The notes under the pieces: generated by a model
Seen by the model: only the letters and a program-made list of their open reading frames with translations
What the model was told of the DNA's origin: nothing
The model's database searches: none
Assembly (NCBI GenBank): GCA_023399465.1
Contig: JAEWPB010000169.1
Span: 1 to 20,017, forward strand
DNA: 20,017 bases
Origin: Pseudomonadota bacterium
GTDB lineage: Bacteria > Pseudomonadota > Alphaproteobacteria > Rhizobiales > Rhizobiaceae
Direction of reading: 5' to 3'
Program-made: the position numbers and the translations under genes
Shown here: piece by piece, positions 6,010-12,399 of the stretch
Layout of the letters: the number at the start of each line of letters is the position of its first letter
Position numbering within the stretch: position 1 is the stretch's first letter

Positions 6010-7566
6010 CTAGAGGCCGGACACTTTCGCCAGGGCGCGTTTTTCCCGGCGGCGTTGCACCGAGGAGGGGATATTCATCGCTTCACGGTATTTGGCGACG
6101 GTACGGCGCGCAAGGTCGATTCCGGCGGCCTTGAGCATGTCGACGATGTCGTCGTCGGACAGAACGGCCTGGGGCTGCTCGGCGGCGATCATGGCGCGTA
6201 TCCGGTGGCGGACGGCCTCCGCGGAATGGCCGTCGCCGCCTTCGGCCGATCCGATCGACACCGTGAAGAAGTATTTCAGCTCGAAAAGTCCGCGCGGCGT
6301 CAGCATGTACTTGTTGGTGGTGACGCGGCTGACGGTCGATTCATGCATCTTGATCGCCTCGGCGATCGTTTTCAGATTGAGCGGCCGGAGGTGGTCGACG
6401 CCATGAAGCAGGAAGGCATCCTGCTGGCGCACGATCTCGGTGGCGACCTTCATGATGGTCTTTGCCCGCTGGTCAAGGCTGCGCACCAGCCAGTTGGCGT
6501 TCTGCAGGCATTCGCTCAGGAACGCCTGATCTGTCGCACTGCTGGCGCCGCGGCGCGATACCGAGGCGAAATAGCTCTGATTGACCAGAACGCGCGGCAG
6601 TGTCTCCGGGTTAAGCTCCACCAGCCATCCGCCTTCGGAGGAGGGGCGTACCACGATGTCAGGCACGATGGCTTCGCTGGCATTCGTTTCGAAGCGGCTG
6701 CCCGGCTTCGGGTTGAGCGCGCGGATTTCCGCCAGCATGTCGAGCAGGTCTTCCTCGTCGACGCCGCAGATCTTCTTCAGCGCGGCAAAATCCCGCCGCG
6801 CCAGCAGTTCGAGATTGTCGACCAGTGCCGCCATCGCGGGATCGTAGCGGTCCTGCTGTCGAAGCTGAAGGGCCAGACATTCGCTGAGCGTGCGCGCAAA
6901 AACGCCGGGCGGATCGAGTGTCTGCAACTGCGCCAGCACGCTTTCCACCTGCACCACGGTCGTGCCCAGCCGTTCGGCGATCTCTCCAAGCTCGGCATGG
7001 ATGTAACCGGCCTCGTCGAGCTGGTCGATCAGGTGCTGGGCAACGAGATGGTCGCCGGGGCCGATTTGCAGGAACGGGATCTGCTGGCTCAGATGCTCGC
7101 GCAGGCTCACCTGGCCGGCGACGAATTCCTCGAGGTCGAAGCTTCCGCCACCATCTCCATTGCCTGACGATTGCCAGTCGCTCGGCAGGTCGCGGTTGCC
7201 GGAGGGTTCGGGTGTACCGTCCTCGCTGTAGGCTGCCTCAAAATTGCTGTCGAGCTCATTGCTTAGGCGATCGGTATTGCCGGTGTGCTCGCTTTCATAC
7301 CAGTCGGCGTCGAGTTCGCCGCCCGCGGCCATCGGCTCGTCGCCGGATGCGTCCTCGATTGCGGGAGCGGTGTCGGTAGCATCGCCGCCGGTGGTTTCGC
7401 CCTCGGCGGGCGCAAGTTCCAGCAGCGGATTGCTTTCCAGTTCCTGCGCAATGAACTGCGACAGTTCGAGATGGGTCATCTGAAGCAGCTGGATGGATTG
7501 CATCAGCTGCGGTGTCATCACCAGCGACTGGTTTTGGCGCAGAAGAAGGCTGGCTGACAATGCCAT
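6010..7566 (-). CDS. rpoN: RNA polymerase sigma-54 factor
   Basis: A 518-residue sigma-54. Region I (residues 1-50) is the glutamine/leucine-rich activator-responsive segment LLLRQNQSLVMTPQLMQSIQLLQM...ELESNPLLEL. It is followed by an acidic region II of about 80 residues, the core-binding domain, a helix-turn-helix with IAEAIKMHESTVSRVTTNKYMLTPRGLFELKYFF, and the RpoN box ARRTVAKYRE at residues 486-495, which recognises the -24 element. Sigma-54 directs transcription of nitrogen-fixation, nitrogen-assimilation, dicarboxylate-transport and other genes together with AAA+ activators. I use the ATG at 7566 (MALSASLLLRQNQS), with GGAGC upstream, rather than the longer frame to 7644 that would run past the promoter. 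It follows lptB, as in other rhizobia, with 156 bases between them. Confidence 0.97.
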   Translation of the reverse strand: MALSASLLLRQNQSLVMTPQLMQSIQLLQMTHLELSQFIAQELESNPLLELAPAEGETTGGDATDTAPAIEDASGDEPMAAGGELDADWYESEHTGNTDRLSNELDSNFEAAYSEDGTPEPSGNRDLPSDWQSSGNGDGGGSFDLEEFVAGQVSLREHLSQQIPFLQIGPGDHLVAQHLIDQLDEAGYIHAELGEIAERLGTTVVQVESVLAQLQTLDPPGVFARTLSECLALQLRQQDRYDPAMAALVDNLELLARRDFAALKKICGVDEEDLLDMLAEIRALNPKPGSRFETNASEAIVPDIVVRPSSEGGWLVELNPETLPRVLVNQSYFASVSRRGASSATDQAFLSECLQNANWLVRSLDQRAKTIMKVATEIVRQQDAFLLHGVDHLRPLNLKTIAEAIKMHESTVSRVTTNKYMLTPRGLFELKYFFTVSIGSAEGGDGHSAEAVRHRIRAMIAAEQPQAVLSDDDIVDMLKAAGIDLARRTVAKYREAMNIPSSVQRRREKRALAKVSGL

Positions 7567-7645
7567 GACAGGATTGAAGCTCCACAACGTTTTTATGGAA
7601 CTTTCCTGCCCGCGAAGGCAGCCGAGAACGGGCCGGAATTCCATC

Positions 7646-7661
7646 TGGCCCGAAAATTGCT
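7646..7661 (+). promoter_or_regulatory. Sigma-54 (-24/-12) binding-site-like sequence over the rpoN promoter
   Basis: TGGCCCGAAAATTGCT on the plus strand matches TGGCAC-N5-TTGCW at 10 of 11 fixed positions, with the invariant GG (7647-7648) and GC (7659-7660) separated by exactly 10 bases. It points away from rpoN, into the 3' end of lptB antisense, and no plus-strand gene follows. It overlaps the -10 element of the putative rpoN promoter, suggesting a role in autorepression rather than as a promoter. Confidence 0.5.
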
Positions 7662-7682
7662 TTTTTAGACAGTTTGGTCAAG
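7654..7682 (-). promoter_or_regulatory. Putative housekeeping promoter for rpoN
   Basis: On the minus strand, CTTGAC (7682-7677), a 17-base spacer and CAATTT (7659-7654). The -35 is an exact match to the rhizobial consensus and the -10 matches CTATAT at 4 of 6. Transcription would start near 7647, about 80 bases before the rpoN ATG. A 6-bp inverted repeat (7629-7634 with 7647-7652) covers the predicted start. Confidence 0.5.
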
Positions 7683-7722
7683 TGGAACCCTGCCGACGGG
7701 CAGAGTTTCGCCATTTACACGG

Positions 7723-8535
7723 CTAGAGGCTGAACTTGTCGCCGAGATAGAGGCGGCGCACCTCGGGATTGTTGACGATGTCGTTGGCACGACCATGCGT
7801 CAACACTTCACCGGCATGGATGATATAGGCGCGATCGATAAGGCCAAGCGTCTCGCGGACATTGTGATCGGTGATCAGGACGCCGATGCCGCGGGCGGTC
7901 AGATGCCGCACCAGGTTCTGGATGTCGGAGACCGAGATCGGGTCGACGCCGGCAAAGGGTTCGTCGAGCAGCATGAAGGTCGGATCGGTGGCAAGTGCGC
8001 GGGCGATTTCGAGGCGTCGGCGTTCGCCGCCCGACAGTGCCACGGCCGGCGACTTGCGCAGCTTCTCGATGTGGAATTCATCGAGAAGCTCGTCCAGCTT
8101 TGCTTCGCGGCGCTCCTTGTTCTTGTCGTGCACCTCGAGAACGGCGCGGATGTTCTCCTCCACCGTCAGGCCGCGGAAGATCGACGCCTCCTGCGGCAGG
8201 TAGCCGACGCCAAGGCGGGCGCGACGATACATCGGCATCGAAGTCACGTCGTTGCCATTGATCTGGATCGTGCCCTGGTCCACCGGTACCAGGCCGGTGA
8301 TCATGTAGAAGCAGGTGGTCTTGCCGGCGCCGTTAGGTCCGAGCAAGCCGACAGCTTCTCCCCGTCGCACCACCAGCGACACGCCATTGACGACGCGTCG
8401 ATTGCGGTAGGTCTTCGTCAGGTCACGCGCGATCAGTGTGCCCTCGTACCGTGTCTTGTCGATCGGATGAGAAGGCATAGATGCCGCGTGCTGGCCCGAT
8501 GGAGCGAGCAGCTTCGAGGGGGAGGGTATTTTCAC
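7723..8535 (-). CDS. lptB: LptB, LPS export ABC transporter ATPase
   Basis: A 270-residue ABC ATPase. LptB powers extraction of lipopolysaccharide from the inner membrane with LptF/LptG and passes it to LptC-LptA. Visible motifs are Walker A GPNGAGKTT (66-74), the Q-loop YLPQEASIF (112-120), signature LSGGERRR (168-175), Walker B FMLLDEPFAGVD (187-198) and the switch histidine H224 in ITDH. The C-terminus RRLYLGDKFSL is typical of LptB. The start is uncertain. GTG 8535, 13 bases after the lptA stop, gives MKIPSPSKLL and fits the compact operon; ATG 8478 would give 251 residues; neither has a strong Shine-Dalgarno sequence. It lies between lptA and rpoN, the position of the ABC-transporter ORF long known upstream of rhizobial rpoN. 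Confidence 0.96.
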   Translation of the reverse strand: MKIPSPSKLLAPSGQHAASMPSHPIDKTRYEGTLIARDLTKTYRNRRVVNGVSLVVRRGEAVGLLGPNGAGKTTCFYMITGLVPVDQGTIQINGNDVTSMPMYRRARLGVGYLPQEASIFRGLTVEENIRAVLEVHDKNKERREAKLDELLDEFHIEKLRKSPAVALSGGERRRLEIARALATDPTFMLLDEPFAGVDPISVSDIQNLVRHLTARGIGVLITDHNVRETLGLIDRAYIIHAGEVLTHGRANDIVNNPEVRRLYLGDKFSL

Positions 8536-8548
8536 GTTCGCAGCCAGG

Positions 8549-9109
8549 TCAGTTGTTTTTCTGGGACTTCGGGTCGAGCTGGATCTGCACGCGTCCGCCA
8601 CAGCTTTCCAGCTTGGCTTCGCCGCTGGCCATCAGGACGGTCAACTGGCAACCGACAAACACGTTCTGGCCTTCCGACAGGACAACCTTGTCGCCTTTCA
8701 GAACGAAGGTCTGCGAGCCCATGTCGAATGAGCCGGAATCTGCCGTCGCCTGCTGGGTTCCCGATGAAAGGAAGACCTTGTCGTTGACGAGGATCCGGTC
8801 GATGTCAGCGTCGCCCGCTGCAACGGACGTGCCCTTGCCCTTGTAGTAGACCGTCATGTTTCCGGCCTGCAGCGTCGTCGTCCCCTGGACCACCTTCACG
8901 TTGCCGGTGAAGTGCGCAAGATTTTCCTGCTCGCGGATCTCCAGCTTGTCGCTTTCGATCTGGATCGGCTGGTCATTGGAGAGCTTGAGGCCCTCCATCT
9001 TGCTGTTGGTACTCTGGGCCTGAGCGGTCACCGACAGGCAGAGTGCAACCGCTCCTGCCAGAAGTGCCGCGCCGGTATTGCGAATGAGTAAGCGACCAAT
9101 GTTTGTCAT
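8549..9109 (-). CDS. lptA: LptA, periplasmic LPS transport bridge protein (OstA-like)
   Basis: A 186-residue periplasmic protein. LptA polymerises into the beta-jellyroll bridge that carries LPS across the periplasm. A signal peptide (about residues 1-32: basic MTNIGRLLIR, hydrophobic core, LSVTAQAQ) ends in an AQA cleavage site. The OstA-like repeats follow: QPIQIESDKLEIREQENLAHFTGNVKVVQGTTTLQAGNMTVYY and ADIDRILVNDKVFLSSGTQQATADSGSFDMGSQTFVLKGDKVVLSEGQNVFVG. I start at the ATG at 9109. A TTG at 9127 overlapping the lptC stop would add six residues and may serve translational coupling. lptC lies immediately upstream and lptB downstream. Confidence 0.94.
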   Translation of the reverse strand: MTNIGRLLIRNTGAALLAGAVALCLSVTAQAQSTNSKMEGLKLSNDQPIQIESDKLEIREQENLAHFTGNVKVVQGTTTLQAGNMTVYYKGKGTSVAAGDADIDRILVNDKVFLSSGTQQATADSGSFDMGSQTFVLKGDKVVLSEGQNVFVGCQLTVLMASGEAKLESCGGRVQIQLDPKSQKNN

Positions 9110-9123
9110 GAGCAGCCCGGTTC

Positions 9124-9792
9124 TCAATTGCTCTTGTTACGGATTGCGGCGGGGTCGACATTCACGCGGACCTTGCCTTCAAAGGTGATGATCCGTCCCT
9201 TATCCGTCATCTTGAGCTTCTGCGCAAGAATCGACGCTTCCTTTGCTGTAATAGAGATCGGCTCTTCAGTAATAAGCTTGCCCGCCTTGACGTCCAGATG
9301 TGCCGACTGGAACTGTGCCTCGATGCCGGAGTTGAGCGTGATCGTGAAGGGCTTGGTCATGTCGATCCGGTCGGTGGAACGGTCGAACACGCCTTCGTTG
9401 GCCACGATGCGGGCGATGAGGTCATCGTTGACCGGCACTGCCGCCTTGACGTTCTCTAGCGTCATCAGATTGGGATTGCGGATGTCCTGGAGCGCACGCG
9501 CCGCGGTCATCGAATATTCGATGCCGTCGCTGTTACGCCCCGAGATCGCCGGTTTTTCCATGACGATCTTGCCGTTTTCGATCTTGGCGGCCTCTATCGA
9601 CACGTTTTCGAGCAGATAGGTGCGGACGACGGAAACGCCGATGAAGATCAGCGATATGACGACTGCGGCGATCGGCAGCAGGATTTTCAGGCGTTTCACC
9701 TGGGTCGAGTGGGCGATTGCGACGCGATAGGAGGCGTCGGCATCCACATCTGCGGCAGCAATAGTCTCCGCATTGTGTACCGCATTGAGCAT
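9124..9792 (-). CDS. lptC: LptC, LPS export inner-membrane anchored protein
   Basis: A 222-residue protein with a cytoplasmic N-terminus, a single transmembrane segment at about residues 36-56 (ILLPIAAVVISLIFIGVSVV), and a periplasmic beta-rich domain. LptC accepts LPS from LptB2FG and hands it to LptA. The region KPAISGRNSDGIEYSMTAARALQDIRNPNLMTLENVKA and the C-terminal GKLITEEPISITAKEASILAQKLKMTDKGRIITFEGKVRV fit the alphaproteobacterial LptC/DUF1239 family. The N-terminus is longer than that of E. coli LptC, as is usual in this class. It is the first gene of lptC-lptA-lptB and is divergent from sppA. lptF and lptG are not in this window. Confidence 0.93.
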   Translation of the reverse strand: MLNAVHNAETIAAADVDADASYRVAIAHSTQVKRLKILLPIAAVVISLIFIGVSVVRTYLLENVSIEAAKIENGKIVMEKPAISGRNSDGIEYSMTAARALQDIRNPNLMTLENVKAAVPVNDDLIARIVANEGVFDRSTDRIDMTKPFTITLNSGIEAQFQSAHLDVKAGKLITEEPISITAKEASILAQKLKMTDKGRIITFEGKVRVNVDPAAIRNKSN

Positions 9793-10026
9793 GATCGGTT
9801 CCGTTCTCTAGTCGATCGCCATTCGAGGGATGTCGGTGCCTAGCGCTCCGCAGCATTCGGCGGACATCTCGCACGATCGTGTTTGCTTGCCAATATGGAG
9901 ATTTTTTTGCAACAAACAATAAATCGCCGAATTAACCGCCCAATGGGGTCGCAACTTTGCTACACCGGCGCGGCTGGCGAGTGACCGTCCCTCCGCGGGA
10001 CGACAGTAGGAAAGGCGCACAAGGTC
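9793..10026. other. Divergent lptC/sppA control region
   Basis: A 234-bp gap with an AT-rich pocket at 9892-9935 in an otherwise GC-rich sequence, probably holding promoters for both genes. A perfect 10-bp palindrome CACGATCGTG lies at 9872-9881. A weak sigma-54-like element (9896-9911) points toward sppA. No clear housekeeping promoter could be chosen on either strand, and no gene was seen. Confidence 0.5.
9896..9911 (+). promoter_or_regulatory. Weak sigma-54-like element upstream of sppA
   Basis: TGGAGATTTTTTTGCA has the invariant GG and GC at the exact 10-base spacing and a perfect TTGCA -12 half, but the -24 half keeps only TGG of TGGCAC. It faces sppA, whose ATG is 115 bases downstream. 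No activator site was recognised, so a chance match within the T-tract is quite possible. Confidence 0.2.
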
Positions 10027-10986
10027 ATGGATCAATCGGCAATCATCGACAGGCGGCGAATGCGCCGCAAACTCAGTTTCTGGCGTGTCGCCGCCTTGCT
10101 CCTGCTTGTCGGCCTCGGTTTTGCCCTCTACCGTTCGGCCGCTGGTGACGTTACCGCCGGGGCGCTGCGGCCGCACATCGCGCGGGTCGAGATATCCGGC
10201 CTGATCCAGGACAATCGCGAATTGCAGGAGCGGCTGGAGAAGATCGCCAAGGACGATCAGGTCAAGGCGCTGATCGTGTCCATCAACTCGCCCGGTGGAA
10301 CCACCTATGGCGGCGAGCGGATCTACCAGTCCATTCGCGCGGTGGCGGAAAAGAAGCCGGTGGTCTCCAATATCCGCACGCTGGCCGCTTCCGCCGGCTA
10401 CATGGTCGCTTCTGCCGGCGATACCATCATCGCCGGTGAAACGTCGATTACCGGCTCGATCGGAGTGCTCTTTCAATATCCGCAGGCCAGGGAGCTGATG
10501 GACAAGATCGGCGTATCGCTGGAGTCGATCAAGTCGTCGCCGCTCAAGGCCGAACCGTCGCCCTTCACCAATGCCAGCCCGGAAGCGAGGGCGATGATCC
10601 AGGCCATGGTGACCGACAGCTACGACTGGTTCGTCGATCTGGTGGCCGAGCGTCGCCAGATGCCGCGAGAGGAGGCCTTGCTGCTCGCCGACGGCAGCAT
10701 CTATACCGGCCGGCAGGCGCTGAAGGCGAAACTCGTGGACCAGCTTGGCGACGAACCCGAAATCCGCGCCTACCTCGAAGGCAAGGGCGTTGCCGCCGGG
10801 CTCTCCATCATCGAGTGGGAAGAGCCGCGCTCCAGCGCGTCGTTTTTCTTTCCCGGTGCGGTTTCGCGATTGATTAATCTGCTCGGCTATGGTGATTTTA
10901 TTCGAGCTGAAGACCTTCGGAATCTTGCCGGGGACAAGTTGTTTCTTGACGGGCTAATTTCCGTTTGGCAGGTTGGGCGCGACTAA
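10027..10986 (+). CDS. sppA: SppA-type signal peptide peptidase (short form)
   Basis: A 319-residue membrane-anchored serine protease of family S49, short (36K) type. It digests signal peptides left in the membrane after secretion. After a basic N-terminus there is a transmembrane anchor at about residues 19-36 (WRVAALLLLVGLGFALYR). The catalytic domain contains VKALIVSINSPGGTTYGGERIY. The nucleophile is probably S122 in TLAASAGYM and the general base K174 in SSPLKAEPSPF; their separation of 52 residues equals that of the Ser/Lys dyad in Bacillus SppA. The oxyanion region SITGSIGV lies between them. The start ATG at 10027 has AAGG just upstream. The gene is divergent from lptC and 26 bases upstream of ihfB. 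Confidence 0.94.
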   Translation: MDQSAIIDRRRMRRKLSFWRVAALLLLVGLGFALYRSAAGDVTAGALRPHIARVEISGLIQDNRELQERLEKIAKDDQVKALIVSINSPGGTTYGGERIYQSIRAVAEKKPVVSNIRTLAASAGYMVASAGDTIIAGETSITGSIGVLFQYPQARELMDKIGVSLESIKSSPLKAEPSPFTNASPEARAMIQAMVTDSYDWFVDLVAERRQMPREEALLLADGSIYTGRQALKAKLVDQLGDEPEIRAYLEGKGVAAGLSIIEWEEPRSSASFFFPGAVSRLINLLGYGDFIRAEDLRNLAGDKLFLDGLISVWQVGRD

Positions 10987-11000
10987 GAAATCAATCAGTT

Positions 11001-11006
11001 AAGGGG
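11001..11006 (+). promoter_or_regulatory. Ribosome-binding site deciding the ihfB start
   Basis: AAGGGG ends six bases before GTG 11013. It directly abuts ATG 11007, leaving no room for initiation there, so the GTG is favoured. Confidence 0.6.
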
Positions 11007-11012
11007 ATGACC

Positions 11013-11312
11013 GTGATCAAGTCAGAACTGGTGCAGATCGTTGCGGCGCGAAATCCGCATCTCTATCACCGTGATGTCGAGAATATCGTCAATGCTGTAC
11101 TTGATGAAATCACCGATGCTCTGGCCTCCGGAAACCGTGTCGAACTGCGCGGTTTCGGGGCATTCTCGGTGAAAAACAGGCCATCGCGTTCGGGCCGCAA
11201 TCCCCGCACCGGCGATGCCGTGTTCGTCGAGGAGAAGTGGGTGCCGTTCTTCAAAACCGGCAAGGAGCTGCGCGAGCGGCTGAACCCCGGCATGGCCGAC
11301 AAGGACGACTGA
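11013..11312 (+). CDS. ihfB: Integration host factor beta subunit
   Basis: A 99-residue HU/IHF-family DNA-bending protein. IHF is an alpha-beta heterodimer that bends DNA sharply; it commonly assists sigma-54 promoters, recombination and replication. The N-terminal MIKSELVQIVAARNPHLYHRDVENIVNAVLDEI and the arm region VELRGFGAFSVKNRPSRSGRNPRTGD are diagnostic; the intercalating proline lies in RNPRTG. The beta-type signature NPHLYHRDVENIV separates it from HU and IHF-alpha. I choose GTG 11013 over ATG 11007 because the Shine-Dalgarno sequence AAGGGG abuts the ATG but is six bases from the GTG, and the result matches IHF-beta proteins that begin MIKSELV. It follows sppA closely and may be co-transcribed. 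ihfA is not in the window. Confidence 0.95.
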   Translation: MIKSELVQIVAARNPHLYHRDVENIVNAVLDEITDALASGNRVELRGFGAFSVKNRPSRSGRNPRTGDAVFVEEKWVPFFKTGKELRERLNPGMADKDD

Positions 11313-11437
11313 GGCAATACCGCCCCGGGCGTCGTCTCGGGGTCATGCGCCGCATCGCAGGAATTCAGTGCATCGCCAGCCAGGTTACGGTGCCGGAAAA
11401 GGCGTCGTTCCGGCGGCGCGAGAATGGAGAATGGATC

Positions 11438-11779
11438 ATGCTGAAGAGAATCGTGAGCCTCGTGATCATGATACCGCTGGGCATCGTCCTGATCGTGCTT
11501 TCGGTCGCCAACCGCGAGTTCGTGACGCTGGCACTCAATCCGTTCCGCCCGGACGACCAGTTCCTGTCGGTCAGTGCACCGTTCTTCGTGTTCCTGTTCG
11601 TGGCGCTGATCATCGGGCTGATCGTCGGCGCCGCGGCCACCTGGCTTACGCAGGGCAAGTATCGCAAGCGCGCTCGCAACGAGGCGCGCGAGGCGGAGAA
11701 GTGGCATGCCGAGGCCGATCGCTTCAAGGTCCGCGCCGAGCAGATCGCTGGACAGCAGGCCCAGCTTCCCCAGTCCTGA
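11438..11779 (+). CDS. LapA-domain (DUF1049-type) small inner-membrane protein
   Basis: A 113-residue protein with two transmembrane segments, about residues 4-24 (RIVSLVIMIPLGIVLIVLSVA) and 47-69 (APFFVFLFVALIIGLIVGAAATW). A charged cytoplasmic helical tail follows (GKYRKRARNEAREAEKWHAEADRFKVRAEQ), likely a short coiled coil. The NREFVTLALNPF motif between the membrane helices is typical of LapA-domain proteins. In E. coli, LapA works with LapB in control of LPS synthesis; the same role here is only inferred. The start is the ATG at 11438 with GGAGA upstream; the longer open frame from 11237 overlaps ihfB. It lies 125 bases after ihfB in the same direction, without a clear terminator between them. 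Confidence 0.82.
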   Translation: MLKRIVSLVIMIPLGIVLIVLSVANREFVTLALNPFRPDDQFLSVSAPFFVFLFVALIIGLIVGAAATWLTQGKYRKRARNEAREAEKWHAEADRFKVRAEQIAGQQAQLPQS

Positions 11780-11814
11780 TGGAAGTCGTTTGCCGTCGGT
11801 GACAGCGCCGGGGC

Positions 11815-12279
11815 TCAGGCGGCCGGTGTGCCGTTTGCCATCGCGCCGACCGTGGTGTTGAAATCGGTGAAGAACTGCTCGGCAAGTTTTCTCGACGTCG
11901 AGTCGATCAGCCGGGACCCGAGTTGGGCAAGCTTCCCGCCGATCTGCGCGTTGACATCATAGCGCAACAATGTCTCCAGGCCGTCTTCGCGGAGCGCGAC
12001 GTCGGCGCCGCCCTTGGCGAATCCGGCGATGCCGCCCTTGCCTTCCCCCGAAATCGTATAGCTTTCCGGAGCATTGATGTTGGACAGCGTGACCTCGCCG
12101 CTGAAGGTGGCCGACACCGGCCCGATCTTGATCTTCACCGTGGCGGCGAATTCGGTGGGGCTCTTCATTTCCAGGCTCTGGCAGCCGGGGATGCACTGGC
12201 GCAGGATCTCGGGATCGTTCAGGGCTGCCCAGACGATGTCGCGCGACGCGGCAATGCGTTGTTCACCAGTCAGGTCCAT
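11815..12279 (-). CDS. CoxG-like SRPBCC domain protein
   Basis: A 154-residue START-like (SRPBCC) protein of the CO dehydrogenase subunit G type. Visible features are MDLTGEQRIAASRDIVWAALNDPEILRQCIPGCQSLE, typical of the family, followed by FAATVKIKIGPVSATFSGEVTLSN and the glycine-rich TISGEGKGGIAGFAKGGADVALRED. The C-terminus has NAQIGGKLAQLGSRLIDSTSRKLAEQFF. CoxG proteins in CO dehydrogenase clusters anchor or mature the enzyme at the membrane, but no coxMSL genes are present here. The gene is isolated and convergent with the LapA-like gene, so the function is unknown and probably involves binding a hydrophobic ligand. The ATG at 12279 has AAAGGGAGAA upstream; the longer frame to 12510 would overlap the divergent methyltransferase. 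Confidence 0.88.
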   Translation of the reverse strand: MDLTGEQRIAASRDIVWAALNDPEILRQCIPGCQSLEMKSPTEFAATVKIKIGPVSATFSGEVTLSNINAPESYTISGEGKGGIAGFAKGGADVALREDGLETLLRYDVNAQIGGKLAQLGSRLIDSTSRKLAEQFFTDFNTTVGAMANGTPAA

Positions 12280-12330
12280 GCGGTATTCTCCCTTTCCACA
12301 TTTGCCGGAAATAGTGCCGACCGGAAAGCG

Positions 12331-12359
12331 CTTTGCCAAGTGCCGCCGGAATGCTATTT
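12331..12359 (+). promoter_or_regulatory. Candidate promoter for the methyltransferase-lspA operon
   Basis: CTTTGC (12331-12336), 17-base spacer, CTATTT (12354-12359). The -10 matches the rhizobial CTATAT at 5 of 6 and the -35 at 4 of 6. A start near 12366 would leave a leader of about 34 bases to the TTG start of the first gene. The perfect palindrome AAAGCGCTTT (12325-12334) overlaps the -35. Confidence 0.35.
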
Positions 12360-12399
12360 GCTCGGCTGAATCCAGTGTTGAGCAAGCGGAAGAACGCCC

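Noticed and set aside
5758..7167. 469-codon plus-strand frame antisense to rpoN
   Set aside because: It is a shadow of rpoN with no domain or ribosome-binding site, and it runs through the rpoN-hpf gap without family similarity.
7689..7702. Small hairpin (CTGCC-GACG-GGCAG) after lptB as a terminator
   Set aside because: The stem is only 5 bp and has no T-tract, so lptB to rpoN read-through is not excluded.
11313..11437. CCCCG/CGGGG hairpin after ihfB as a terminator
   Set aside because: A five-base stem without a following T-tract; insufficient to call termination before the LapA-like gene.
12323..12336. GG-N10-GC pattern suggesting another sigma-54 promoter before the methyltransferase gene
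   Set aside because: Only the dinucleotides fit; the -24 half (CGGAAA) and -12 half (TTTGCC) are poor, and the spacing comes from the AAAGCGCTTT palindrome.
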